Source of the DNA: Capitulum mitella
Lineage: Eukaryota; Arthropoda; Thecostraca; Pollicipedomorpha; Pollicipedidae
Assembly (NCBI GenBank): GCA_030062745.1
Contig: CP099844.1
Span: forward strand, 4,431,481 to 4,495,480
DNA: 64,000 nucleotides
Reading direction: 5' to 3'
Under the pieces are notes generated by a model. That model was not told where the DNA came from. It worked only from the letters and a program-made list of their open reading frames with translations, and made no database searches. Shown here one piece after another: positions 50,572 through 60,713 of the stretch; the stretch's first letter is position 1, and each line of letters opens with the position of its first letter. Both the position numbers and the translations under genes were made by a program.

Positions 50572-51567
50572 ACCGAAACGTCTTACATACGGCTGTCTTT
50601 CTTGTATACGTTGTCTAACTATTGCACCGGAAATGATATCCGACCATGTTCAGATCGACGTATACAAAAGAAACAAAATGTTACATGACGCATCACTGCC
50701 GGTGTTTTATCTGCATCTGCAAACATGGGTGCAGCCATGGTTCCGAAACTGGGGGGCGGGAGACAAGCTGACTGAAATCCACCAAGCATAGGTAGCGCGA
50801 GAGGTAAAAATCACTTTTTTCGGGCGTTGCAAGGTAAGCAACGCTTAAAATCCCTTTTCTTAGATTTCAAAGTTCAAGGAACTGCGTCGCCAATGGGAAA
50901 TAGCTATTTGATACCTTAAAGATAAGGGAAGGACCAATCGCCACGTGTGGAAAACTGAGGAGGACATGTTCCCCGCAGCCCCCGCAGGACCGATGTCTGC
51001 AAGGAAAGCTAGAGCATACTGAACATCCATTTGAATTTTCGCAACAAAAATAATCAGAATATGCTCGCTCCGAGAGCCAGGCGGAAAACACTCTCCCACT
51101 TCAAGGGCGGATAAATGATCGTCACTGCTGGTGACATACAGTCATATTCTTGAATCATTTGCGTACAGTTCCAAAACGTATACGTAACATTTTGAATCGA
51201 TACAAAATGTAAATATGTAATATTTTAATCAATAGTACCCTACAAACACATTACTTTCTCCGCCATTGACGCTGGCTCGCGCAGCCGAGCACCTTCGTCG
51301 GTGAATCTGACGGTGACGCCGCGACGGCGGCGGCCAGAGCCACGTTATGTCTCTCCTCACACGGGCTCTTTCAACTGCGTTGGCAGCGGCCGACGTGCAG
51401 TTTCGCAGACGCTCACCAGGGGCGCTGTGTTACATAGGATTCTAGTGTTGGCTGAAGCAGGTAAACTGGCTGCCTCTACGGCTGCATGCTTGCGAAGCGC
51501 AGCGGGGGTGGGGATGCGGCACGACGTTGGACGTCTTTGTGGGCATGTTCCCTGCTATCCTGATGAA

Positions 51568-51576
51568 TGTGGGAAC
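51568..51576 (+). promoter_or_regulatory. Second Su(H)/CSL-type site TGTGGGAAC
   Basis: This also matches YGTGRGAAM perfectly, about 1.76 kb upstream of the start codon of the HES-family gene. It could be a distal Notch-response site or a chance match. Confidence 0.25.
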
Positions 51577-52730
51577 AAAATATGTGCATTTTTCCAGTTT
51601 AAGCATGCGTTGAATTTTAAAAACGGTGTTATTTCAGGCACAATATGTATGATTCTGATTTCGCATTCTTCGATATTTTTGGTGAGGCACAGCCCTAGTG
51701 TCTTCTGCTGACGAGGCGCCACTGTTGGAAAATGGAAACCTCTCGGGCTTCAGCTACTTTGTTTTATTTTTCGGACAATTTTATTTATTTTCTTCCTTGG
51801 CACGTACGTACGTATGCCAACTTCTCAATCCCAGGGCGGGACCATGGCCTCCTTGGTCCAGCTGGGCTATACTCCTGGTCATAGATCTTTAGAAGTCCTG
51901 CCTCCCCAGAAAATACATAAAGGGTTGAAATAAGAATAGTGTAAAAAGTAGGCATTACATTGCCAGCATACCGCAAAAGATTATAATTGATGTGGTAATG
52001 GGCACTTAGAAGCTTTTAAGTAGAAAATTCATTATATGGAAAATGAAACTGTTGTACTACAAGCAATCCAAAAATAATGACTTACGTGACATATGTGTAA
52101 AAAACTTGTTATCAACGGTTACTTCCTAAAAAATATGATGAAAACAGGCGACGTGAGTAATCAAAAAGGGTATATGTAACAAATACTGTTGTCAGATCAC
52201 ACCGTGATAAGCTTATTAATTTCCTCAATTTGCTGATGACTTCAGGTGTGTTCAAATTGTGTACAGCAATGAACTAAGAAGCTCGCAAACCATGCCTCCG
52301 CCCGTCCAACATCCTTCAGAAAAATGACGTTTCGCCATGAAACGCCAAAAATCCTAGCTATTTTGCGAACGATTACTGTTGTCAACCTGCTTTCACTTTG
52401 CTTGTTGTGAGATAGGACGTACAGCCTATTGGGCTCAAGCTTCCGAGTCCTGAGTCAAGTCTTGTGTCTCGTCGGGCGTCAGTCAGTCGTCTGCGACCTG
52501 CTACTGGCCCAGCAATGAGCCCGGATCTTTCTGCAAACGTTCGTTGGTGTGCGCCAATTCATGTCGTCAAAAGTCAGCTAAAAAATATGACGTCAAAATG
52601 GGACTGGCAGAGCAGTGTGAAATCGCCTTGGGGCTCCGTCAATGTAGTTTCGAGACATAATGTAAGTGACAAATCGACTCGCCTCGGTTCTGGTTGTAAC
52701 TTGACTATCTCAGTTCAAAACGCGCGCAAA

Positions 52731-52739
52731 TGTGAGAAA
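52731..52739 (+). promoter_or_regulatory. Su(H)/CSL-type site TGTGAGAAA
   Basis: This is a perfect match to YGTGRGAAM, the binding consensus of the Notch effector Su(H)/CSL, 592 bp upstream of the start codon. Such a 9-mer should occur about once per 8 kb on either strand by chance, so position rather than sequence makes it interesting. There is no paired site (SPS). Confidence 0.35.
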
Positions 52740-52779
52740 TTCCCTTTAGGCTGTATTGTGGAAGCGGGGGAGGCGAGTT

Positions 52780-53330
52780 CAACCCCAGCGCCGGAATGGT
52801 TCCTCCACCCGTGCATTTAACCACGTCCCGGCTCCTACTATGCGCTCGATCCGACGACGCATGCGCGACCCATCCGGCCGGCGTGCGTTCCCAGCCTCCG
52901 AAATCGCCGCGACGCAAAACCGCGCCGACGTGCGGCTCGCGTGCCGGCCGCGCACGGTTCCGTGCTGGCTTGCGGCTCGGCATGGCACGTGCTGCGCCGG
53001 CCGGTCGACGGCAGCAGTCGCCTCCTCGTGCGGCCGCATACCGCCGCCGGCCGACGCCCGTCACCGGCCGTCACGTGACCGGACGGCCGCCGCGCCGGCA
53101 CGTGAGCGACAGGCGTCACGCTGCCGCCGACGCGCGCCTCCCGCTGACGTCACCGGGCCGGCCGCCGTAGATGGCGCTGCGGTCGCCGGTCTGACTGCGA
53201 GTGGCATCGAGCAGAAGCCGACCGCACGGTCAGTCGCGTGCCAGGCGTTAGAGCAGCTGGAGAGCCGACAGTGAGATCCGTGGAAACGCTGCTGTATTGT
53301 GACGAGGTTCCGTTCTTCTGGTCGGCAGCT
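52780..53330 (+). promoter_or_regulatory. CpG-rich promoter and 5' UTR of the HES-family gene
   Basis: The sequence becomes abruptly CpG-rich here and stays so up to the start codon. It holds three CACGTG boxes (52986-52991, 53072-53077, 53099-53104) and a proneural-type E-box, GCAGCTGG, at 53253-53260. A possible initiator, TCAGTC, lies at 53230-53235, about 100 bp upstream of the ATG; I see no TATA box at the matching distance and no good DPE. HES proteins bind CACGTG/CACGCG-class sites, so negative autoregulation is plausible. The ORFs across this tract are GC-driven shadows and most lack an ATG. Confidence 0.6.
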
Positions 53331-54500
53331 ATGCCCAGCAGCGAGAGATCCGAAAACAGAAGGGTACGTGTTTATTGTGTATATGAAGCGTCATTGGTCC
53401 AAACGCAAATGTGTTTGTGATTATGTGTTACGACACGCTTTATGCTTTGTCAGACATGCGTCGATATTATCTGTGATTCCTTTATGCTTAGTCTTACTTG
53501 AATTAGAAACTAGCTAGACATTGATTTTTGCGTCTTGTAAGTAGTTTTGTATTGTGGCATTATCAACATAAAACGCTGTCAGCTCAAGCATGACAGGTAA
53601 CCTGGATGTATTAGTGATAACACGGAATGAAATAATCAGAAGAATATCATGACAGAGGCGAAAAACCGAATCTCCGATGACTAAAGTAAAAACTGCATTC
53701 TGTCTCGAACGAGTGCCAGATATCTACAAAAACTAGTTTCACTAACCGAGCGTTGTCCTCTGCAGATGAACAAACCGATAATGGAGAAGCGTCGCCGAGC
53801 GCGCATCAACGACAGCTTGAACGACCTGAAGAACCTGGTGCTGGAGGGGTTGAAGAAGGACCCAGCGCGCCACTCCAAGCTCGAGAAGGCCGACATTCTG
53901 GAGATGGCCGTCAGGCATCTGCGCTCGCTGCACTCGCGTGCTGGCCTCCACGCAAACCGCTTCCAGGAGGGCTACGCCGACTGCGCCAAAGAGGTGGCCT
54001 CTTACCTGAACGGCCAGCAGGAGATGGACCTGGAGGTGAAGCAGCGGCTGATGGTGCACCTGGCGAGCTCATACCGGCCGGCGGTCACCGCCGGCGGGTC
54101 GGCGCCGTCGCCGGCTCCGGCTGCGGCCCCGGCGCCGGCGGCCACCGCGCTGCTCGGCAGCCTGCAGCTGGTGCCCACCCTGCTGCCCGGCGGCGAACTC
54201 GGCTACGTCATCCAGACGGGCCAGCCGGGCGTGGTGCTGGCGCCGCCGCGGCCGGCCGGCCCGCCGGCGCCGCTCTCGGTGTGCTCCGAGCCGGCCGCCG
54301 CCAGCGTCGGCTCGCCCAGCCCGGTGCCGTCGTCGCAGGCCGAGCCCGAGCCCGGCTGGGACCCGGCCGCGCCCTCCAGCCCGTCCTCGTCGGTGGGCTC
54401 GTTCGGCTCGTGCGAGGGCCGCGCCGACAGCCCGCGGCCGCTCGACCTGGTGGCGCACAACCGCGGCTCGGACGAGGAGGCCCACTGGCGGCCCTGGTGA
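53331..54500 (+). CDS. HES/Hairy/E(spl)-family bHLH-Orange repressor, two coding exons (53331-53363 joined to 53766-54500)
   Basis: The spliced product is 255 aa. Exon 1 encodes 11 residues from the first in-frame ATG (53331) and ends at a strong donor, AGG|GTACGT. Exon 2 follows the acceptor TCCTCTGCAG, and the junction is phase 0. The basic region and HLH span about residues 14-66 and include the proline-bearing KPIMEKRRRARIN core and HSKLEKADILEM typical of the family. The Orange domain is about residues 77-114 (FQEGYADCAKEV...). Residues about 115-240 are Ala/Pro/Gly/Ser-rich, and the protein ends in WRPW, the Groucho/TLE co-repressor tetrapeptide. Known role of the family: nuclear DNA-binding repressors acting downstream of Notch or as patterning genes. 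The basic region is of the Hairy/Deadpan/HES1 type rather than the KKPLLERQRRARIN type of fly E(spl). There is no intron inside the bHLH, unlike vertebrate HES1. The exact orthologue (hairy, deadpan, HES) is unresolved, so no symbol is given. The family call is very secure; the start is likely. Confidence 0.97.
53364..53765 (+). other. Intron 1 of the HES-family gene
   Basis: This 402-bp GT-AG intron has donor GTACGT and a pyrimidine-rich acceptor ending CTCTGCAG. It is AT-rich, in sharp contrast with the GC-rich flanking exons. It sits just before the basic region, close to the position of the first intron of vertebrate HES genes, which supports the splice model. No repeat or ORF was seen inside. 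Confidence 0.9.
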
Positions 54501-54950
54501 TGGGCCAGCCCGCTCCGCGACCTGTGCATTCCGTTCAAGAAGACCAAGTTGTGATGATCCGGGGCCTTTGTAGTATTCGCTTCTGTGATTTGCGCTGTGT
54601 ACATGTCGTGTTTTGACGGCACCGAGCCAGGTGCTTTTTGAGGTGCCACTGGGACCAGTGTGGCGAGGTAGCCGCAGGAGACGGTAGTCCGCGTCCTGGC
54701 CGGGTCAGAGGCGGGAGGAATGCTTGGTCTCAGTCGTGACGACTGGACACGACGGTCGCGTTGTAAACGGCGATCAGCCCGCGGCACAAAAAAAGCATCA
54801 GATCTCGTAATCGTTTGGCGCGGTTTCTTGTAATGTCTGCCATCCGCGGGATATTTGTGAAGTCGATCCCGCGGCCAAGTTTGGATGCTGAATGCTGGGC
54901 ACCGTATCGTCGATCATGCCATTGCCAAGATGTTGCCGATGCGCAATAAA
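54501..54950 (+). promoter_or_regulatory. 3' UTR with two K-boxes and poly(A) signal
   Basis: The UTR runs from the TGA to AATAAA at 54945-54950, followed by GT-rich sequence. It contains two K-boxes, TGTGAT, at 54550-54555 and 54584-54589. In Drosophila E(spl)-complex genes K-boxes are negative post-transcriptional elements complementary to the seeds of the miR-2/miR-11/miR-13 family. No GY-box (GTCTTCC) or Brd-box (AGCTTTA) was found. Two hits in about 450 bases is more than chance predicts (about 0.1 expected). Confidence 0.65.
54945..54950 (+). terminator. Poly(A) signal AATAAA of the HES-family gene
   Basis: This is the first canonical AATAAA after the stop codon, 445 bp downstream of it, with GT-rich sequence (GGCGTGTGCC) about 20 bp beyond. 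Confidence 0.65.
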
Positions 54951-55530
54951 CGTTTTTAGAAAGTCGGCGTGTGCCCGAACCTGATGGGAACAATGGAAGT
55001 GAACTGATGGCGTTTTGTATACATTGCATACATACATTGCACTGCTAGATGCTGTCCATCGCCCTGCCGTCGCGTGGCGCAGAATAACTGTTACGATTTT
55101 TAAACTCCAACGGAACAGCTGAACACAAAAACATAAACAATGTTGTACAAGATATGCACCATCGTGAGTGGAGGACGGGAACGAAAATGCATAACTGTGC
55201 CCAGGCAAACAAGCAATGGTTTAACTCGAGCTCTCCTTGGGTAGAAATGAAAAAAGGAATTACAACGTTACTCACGAGAAGGCATTGTTCCAGATATTCT
55301 AAAAACAGGCAAACGTACGTGCCTTAACCCGGCCGAAATCGTGCACGAGAGTTAGTGCTGCGGAATTCTCCAGGTGCGTCCATATTTTGCCCGTTGTCGC
55401 TTTACCGTTCTGCGGGGTGGCAAACTAGGACAGAACACGATCGACACGTCAGCGGCCTACGACCGCGGCGTCCACCCCGCTACCACCCAGGCTGACGGCG
55501 CCAGCCGGACCGGGACCAGATTCTGGCGCC

Positions 55531-55610
55531 CCTGAGCCGGGCTCGGCTGCCCCTGAGCCGGACTCCGCTACCCCTGAGCCGGGCTCGGCTGCCCCTGAGC
55601 TGGCGCTCGT
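55531..55610 (+). repeat. 21-bp tandem repeat (CCTGAGCCGGGCTCGGCTGCC)
   Basis: Units start at 55531, 55552 and 55573, and a partial unit at 55594. GC-rich, downstream of the HES-family gene. Confidence 0.9.
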
Positions 55611-55748
55611 AAATCACCGTTGGCCGATGGTTGGCGCGCGCATGGCCGGCCCGGCCAGCACGTTCAAACGTCCGCCCGCGGCAGTGCGGAGCCGGCGTCG
55701 GGTGGCGCAGGCCGGCGGTCCGCGTCTGCAGCCGGCCCATTCTGCCGA

Positions 55749-55885
55749 GCTGAGGTCCCCAGGGCCCGGGACGGCCAGATCGCGGGTCCTGGAATCTCGG
55801 CCAGATCAGAGCTGAGGTCCCCAGGACCCGGGACGGCCAGATCGCGGGTCCTGGAATCTCGGCCAGATCAGAACTGAGGTTGCCG
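55749..55885 (+). repeat. 62-bp tandem duplication
   Basis: The copies 55749-55810 and 55811-55872 differ at about one position (AGGGCCCGGG versus AGGACCCGGG), and a diverging third copy begins at 55873. A recent duplication in CpG-rich sequence. Confidence 0.95.
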
Positions 55886-56475
55886 GGATCCGGGGCGGAC
55901 CGACAGAATAGAGCTGAGGTGCTCTGGGCTCTTGGACAGACCGCAGCTCACTGAGGTTTTTGGCGAGGTTCGACATGTCGACGGATGTGAGGTGCTCCTG
56001 ACGCGTCCGTGGGTCAACGAGGCAACGGGTTGTCTCTCGATTGAGGCAAGGACTCCAGCACGGATTTTCACGTTGACGGAGTAAATTGAAATCAAACGGC
56101 TAACACAAAATGCCGGTTTCTGATCAAGCTTCACTTACCTTATTTGACAGATGTCCAAGGAATATGATGTGACCCCAACAACGGCGTACTATGAAAAGTA
56201 TTCCTGACCAAAAAGGGGGAACTCCCCCCCATTCTCTCGCTAATGAAACCTTAAGGGGCACGAATCCCGGCAGATTCAAAGCACGTGTTTTCATTAAAGC
56301 ATGTGGTGTACACCAAAAGCGAAGAGTTCAGTTAGGAAGGAAATGTTTATGGTGCTTTGGAGAACGTCTCGGGCGATGTTTTCTTTATTCAGTGAACAAT
56401 TTGAATCTTCTTATGGTAGCCTGACAGCGCCATGCATGCAGTTCTTGCGTCGCCCTCTTTAAAATCGACATGAAT

Positions 56476-56630
56476 CAGGCTCATAGCCAGGATTATCCTG
56501 GGGGAGGGACAAATGTCAAATTTTGTCATATGCCACCAGCATTTGATAAGATTTACAGGAAGAAACTGCAATTTTATGTAACTTACTTCCTAATTAATGC
56601 ACCGGAAAACATACAATGTTTGCTTTTGCG

Positions 56631-56715
<85 letters not shown>

Positions 56716-56814
56716 TATTACGTATTCCTGCCAAGTCGCCATATATCTAGCGTAGACCGCTTGTCTCAGGGAGGGGGCCATGGCCTCCCATGGGCCCCCT
56801 TGGCTACATCCCTG
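56476..56814. mobile_element. hAT-like MITE with an internal TA expansion
   Basis: The left end, CAGGCTCATAGCCAGG (from 56476), and the reverse complement of the right end, CAGGGATGTAGCCAAGG (to 56814), are similar, and both are followed by a G-rich tract ending in GGGAGG. The interior carries a long TA run (56631-56712). Target duplications were not resolved. Confidence 0.45.
56631..56712. repeat. (TA)n microsatellite
   Basis: This is a nearly pure TA run with one GT interruption. The small minus-strand frame of alternating Ile-Tyr is an artefact of it. Confidence 0.95.
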
Positions 56815-58117
56815 ACGTAAATATTAAAAAAATATAGGAGTTTGTGGCAGAAGCTCATGGCAAGTCGTTTGTGCTTAGGGTCCACGCAAGTGACAAGGAG
56901 TTTTTATGGAAAGGAGAATATCGCACAAAACCTTAACTGGATGACAAGGTGATTAGATCCTTTGCAGCATGCGATTTCACACACTTTCTGCAACTTGCGA
57001 AGATCACGTGGGGAGATTACACCTTTCGACGCGTTAAATAAATCACAGATTGCGTCATCTCCAGGACATGAGCAAACTTTACGACCATGAGCCCCGCGAC
57101 TAAAATTGTTCAGGCGGGCAATGAAATGCAAATGTTGGGTAGTGCGTCATCATGCGTTGCTGCGAGCTTTGCTCCACCTGGGGCTTTCCTGCACCGCTGA
57201 AACGCGCCAGGCACTTCCTCGGCACGTGGCAGCCGCCGGCTGAGGCTTGAGAGTCTGCACGATCTGCACGTCTGCACAATCGAGAATTTCTTCGCGCTCA
57301 AATGAGAGCCAGAGGCACTAATGTTTCTGTAGGAAACGCAAAAACAATATTTTACCTCGAGAGAAAGCTACTTTTTCTTGGTCACACGAGCCTATGTTTG
57401 CTTTAAGTTTCAAACGAGCATTTCAAGGCCCTGAGCATGTGCTGCTTCGAATCTTGGCCTTGTTTGATACATTTCTGATGAGACGGCGCCATCTGTTTCC
57501 GCGCCAGACGACACTGCCACCGGTTTAGCGACCAGATGAGAGGGTCTCAGACCTTGGCACTGTCTCGGCCAGCTGGAGGTCCAACAGATCACCAGCGATT
57601 GAGAGCACCATGGCCACAAATCAACGTGGCGCAACTCCCCGCAGTGCACACCCGAGTCAGCCAACACTGATTAGCATGAGAAAAAAAGAAAACCAAGCAG
57701 AAACATCAGCCAACCTAACGTACACTAATGTAAGCTAATGTAAGCCAGTAACAGAGGGACGCTCAATGTTCTTATTGTTTTGATGGCAACAATATGTGTA
57801 CGAAAGCATATCGCTCGGTTCGTTCCTTTTCGATTGAGAAATCTAGTCAGGTACTGAAAACATGAAAACATCTCAAACGTTGGGATATACAGAAAAACCC
57901 AAATGAGACTGTTCATTTCCTTCCAAGTCGAATTTCCCGTGGGACCATAAAGCGAAGGCATCCCGGAAGAGTAATAGCTACGAAAATCATTGAATTTCCC
58001 ATCGTTTTTGTAAAAGCGAGTCATGAAAACCATCATTGTATTGTATTGATTGTATTGCAAAGTACCGGGAACTCCATGCTTGCAAAGGAGAACGTGTGGC
58101 TTTTACATTCCCGGGTC

Positions 58118-58182
58118 AAAAAGCCACAAAAAGTCGTAAAAAGCCATAAAAAGTCATAAAAAATTGTACGAAATACAAAAAA
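58118..58182 (+). repeat. Phased A-tracts (10-bp repeat AAAAAGYCRY)
   Basis: Runs of five or more A start at 58118, 58128, 58138, 58148 and 58158, exactly 10 bp apart, and another lies at 58177. A-tracts in helical phase are known to bend DNA. Confidence 0.85.
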
Positions 58183-58699
58183 GTCAGATGATGTAGATAC
58201 TAGGTAACACACACACAATCAGTCGATAAGACGAAACAGTATGAGAAACACGAATCGTATCACAGAAATAAGAATTAAACATCAATGCCGAGCACCAGTG
58301 ATGTGATAATCGGTCAAAGCCATTCCCTTCCATTAAGCGACGCTCCGGAGCAGTCCGGTCAAGTGTTGGGACTTTTTCTACTACGCCTGGTACTCGAAGG
58401 AGGGCCAATTTGACCCCTCCCCGCTACCTCGCGAACGAAAGCACGTGGAGAGGCGCGGTTTTCACCAGTATGTAGCCCATCCTTACACTTAAAAAAAACA
58501 ATCGGTATGTATCCGTCCATCTTACACTGTTGACCTTCCATGTGACCCAAAAGAAATCAAAGTCATGGTCTCGCGCGCTTTGCGTGGATGGCTGAGTTTC
58601 GTTTCTCTGGACACATATTGATCACAGCGAGGTGACTAAAAGTATTACCAAACGAAAGAAGACACGGGAAACAAAATGGTGCGCCATCCCTTAAGCTCA

Positions 58700-60080
58700 A
58701 AGGCAAGGTCATGATTTAAACTGACCTTGAAATTCACCGTATTTAAATTTATTGGTGCATTACGTTGAAATATCGCTCTGAATGGTTGTAATGCATGATT
58801 CAACACGAAAAAAAAAAAAAAAACCGTTACTCTGTTGTGCCTTGAATGACCTTATTTGACCTTGAAATCACTATCCATACATTACTGTGGTACATGATGC
58901 AAGACGGGATGGTAAAGTCTCAAAGCAGGAAATGATTCGTAAATTGTAGACAAACGAAGCCCGATTTCCTTCCTCTTATCATAGGCTGGGTAATAATGGC
59001 GAACTGATCCAAGGAAAAAACTTGACATTTGACCATGGAACACATCAAGGCCATTTTTGGCGACCTTCGGTTATGTTTCATGATGATAAGGGTTAGATTC
59101 ATTCCCTTCATGACACCGAATTAAGCACAAGTCCCCTTTAATATCATACATCCTGTGTACCGAAGCACATATTTCGTACTCTCCTGACCTGTCCTGATAT
59201 TTCCCTTGAGCCTTGTTTACATTTAGGAGACATTGTGGTGAACTGCAAAATTTATGGTTTTTGTTTTTGAAAGAAAATAAATTTCAGAGCCGAAATCATT
59301 TGTTTAGTTTTGACCTTGACCTGACCTGATGACAAGGCGTGATGTCACTCAGACCATTTTCATATTTTTTGCCTAGATGTATGCCTGTATAATCAAGTCA
59401 AATATTTGTACTTAAACACAAAACCTAATTTTACTCTACTTATGACAAGCTATACTGGTGAGGTGATGCAAGGCCAAGAGTTGACATTTGACTTTGGAAC
59501 ACATCAGTGTTATTTTCAGCGATCTTTGGTTACGATTCATGATGACAAGGGTTAGATTCAATTCCTTCATATCACCAAATTGCCCACAAATCCATTTTGA
59601 TATCACACGAACTGCGTGGTATCAATTTTCATTTTTTCTCTTTTTCTGGTCTGGCCTGACCTGGAATTAACTTCAAATTTTGTGAACGTTGGGAAGACAT
59701 TGTAATGAGTCACATCGTTTATGACATTTGTTCACGGATAAATACTGTTGATCTACAGAGCTGAGATTTCTTTAGTTTTGGCCTTGACCTGACCTGATGA
59801 CTGATTTCATGTCACCCAAAATATTTTTTTTTATTTTCGGCTAGATATTTAACTATATACTCACGTCAAGTGTTCGTGTCTATGTTAAAAATTCGATTTG
59901 TTGGCAGTCGTTTAAAGTCTGCCTTATTTTTCGCCTTTTCACGAAATACTGACTTGACTTTGAACTGGCCTAACTCATCAAACTTTGGAGCTAAACTAAA
60001 GAGCCGGAAAAAAGAGCGATGCCCCGTTAAACTACAGATAGGTAAACCAATTTTCATTGTCCTGGCTTTATTCACTGCTG
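58700..60080 (+). repeat. Diverged tandem repeat of about 0.46 kb with TGACCT half-sites
   Basis: The unit beginning TTGACATTTGAC...GGAACACATCA at 59022 recurs at 59481. The block CCTTGACCTGACCTGATGAC at about 59314 recurs at about 59782. Fainter copies extend to about 58700 and 60000. Related TGACCT/AGGTCA-rich sequence occurs at about 8.6, 13-15, 21.8, 30.2 and 41.8 kb, so this is part of a dispersed family. No protein was recognised. Confidence 0.7.
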
Positions 60081-60099
60081 AGTTATCATTAAAACACCA

Positions 60100-60647
60100 C
60101 TGGGAATGGGGTCAAGTCGACCCCCCAGCACTTCACGGGTTAAATCGTCCAGGCGAAAGGTCAAGTGGAAGGTCAGGACCAGGACTTTATGGTCCCTGCT
60201 TGATGAGTCGTCAGCACCTGCATCAGCTCGACCGCAGTCCGTCGCCGAACACGAAGCGCCTCAGCCGATTTCCCGATCCGAGCCACCTCCTGATGAGACG
60301 ATTGTCCTCTGATCAATGAACCGGAGCCCGATAAGCGGGCGGCTCGAATTTTCGGCGGCCCACGCCCGTGGAGCGGCGCGACAGGGCGCAGCAGTCCTGT
60401 TCCGGCGACACCACAGAAAGGGGAGGCGCTGCTCGGCGGCAGATTTTCCCGATCACGACTCCAGAACAATCGGGCGGCCTCGATCGCCGGACCGGGGATA
60501 AATCAGGCGCCATTCAATCCGTTCACCTGCCGCCGGACATTAATCACGGCGCCGGGGATAAGCACTGATTACCCCTTCGCTACCACGCTGGCGGTCAGGG
60601 CCAGGGGCTGCGGAGAGGGCCACTGGGAGACCGCAGAGAGCGAGAGT

Positions 60648-60713
<66 letters not shown>

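Larger units (their letters stand above)
47996..52730. other. AT-rich non-coding upstream flank of the HES-family gene
   Basis: No gene was recognised. It contains the 246-bp spaced direct repeat, the 50.13-kb hairpin, the 63-bp tandem duplication and one Su(H)-type site. A GC-rich patch at 51260-51440 interrupts it. Confidence 0.5.
54951..58117. other. Downstream flank of the HES-family gene, repeats only
   Basis: No gene was recognised. 55440-55900 is CpG-rich and made largely of 21-bp and 62-bp tandem repeats, followed by a hAT-like MITE and AT-rich sequence. Confidence 0.5.

Noticed and set aside
50396-50771. A further hAT-like MITE bounded by GACGTAGCCAAG and GGTGCAGCCATGG
   Set aside because: The two end-like motifs are in the same orientation, so they do not form terminal inverted repeats.
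52755-52795. B-box-like GAGTTCAACCCC suggesting a tRNA gene
   Set aside because: No A-box at the right distance and no acceptor-stem pairing.
52464-52820. A 118-codon ORF just upstream of the HES-type promoter
   Set aside because: No domain, no splice or poly(A) context, and it runs into the promoter; treated as chance.
53238-53363. A longer N-terminus for the HES-type protein, using an upstream start at 53238
   Set aside because: The codon at 53238 is GTG, not ATG; the first in-frame ATG I can see is 53331.
53753-54616. A 287-codon frame on the + strand, longer than exon 2 of the HES-type gene itself, plus long minus-strand frames over 54069-54485
   Set aside because: They lie entirely over the GC-rich HES-type exon in other frames, have no domain, and consist of Ala/Arg/Gly/Pro runs expected from GC-rich third positions.
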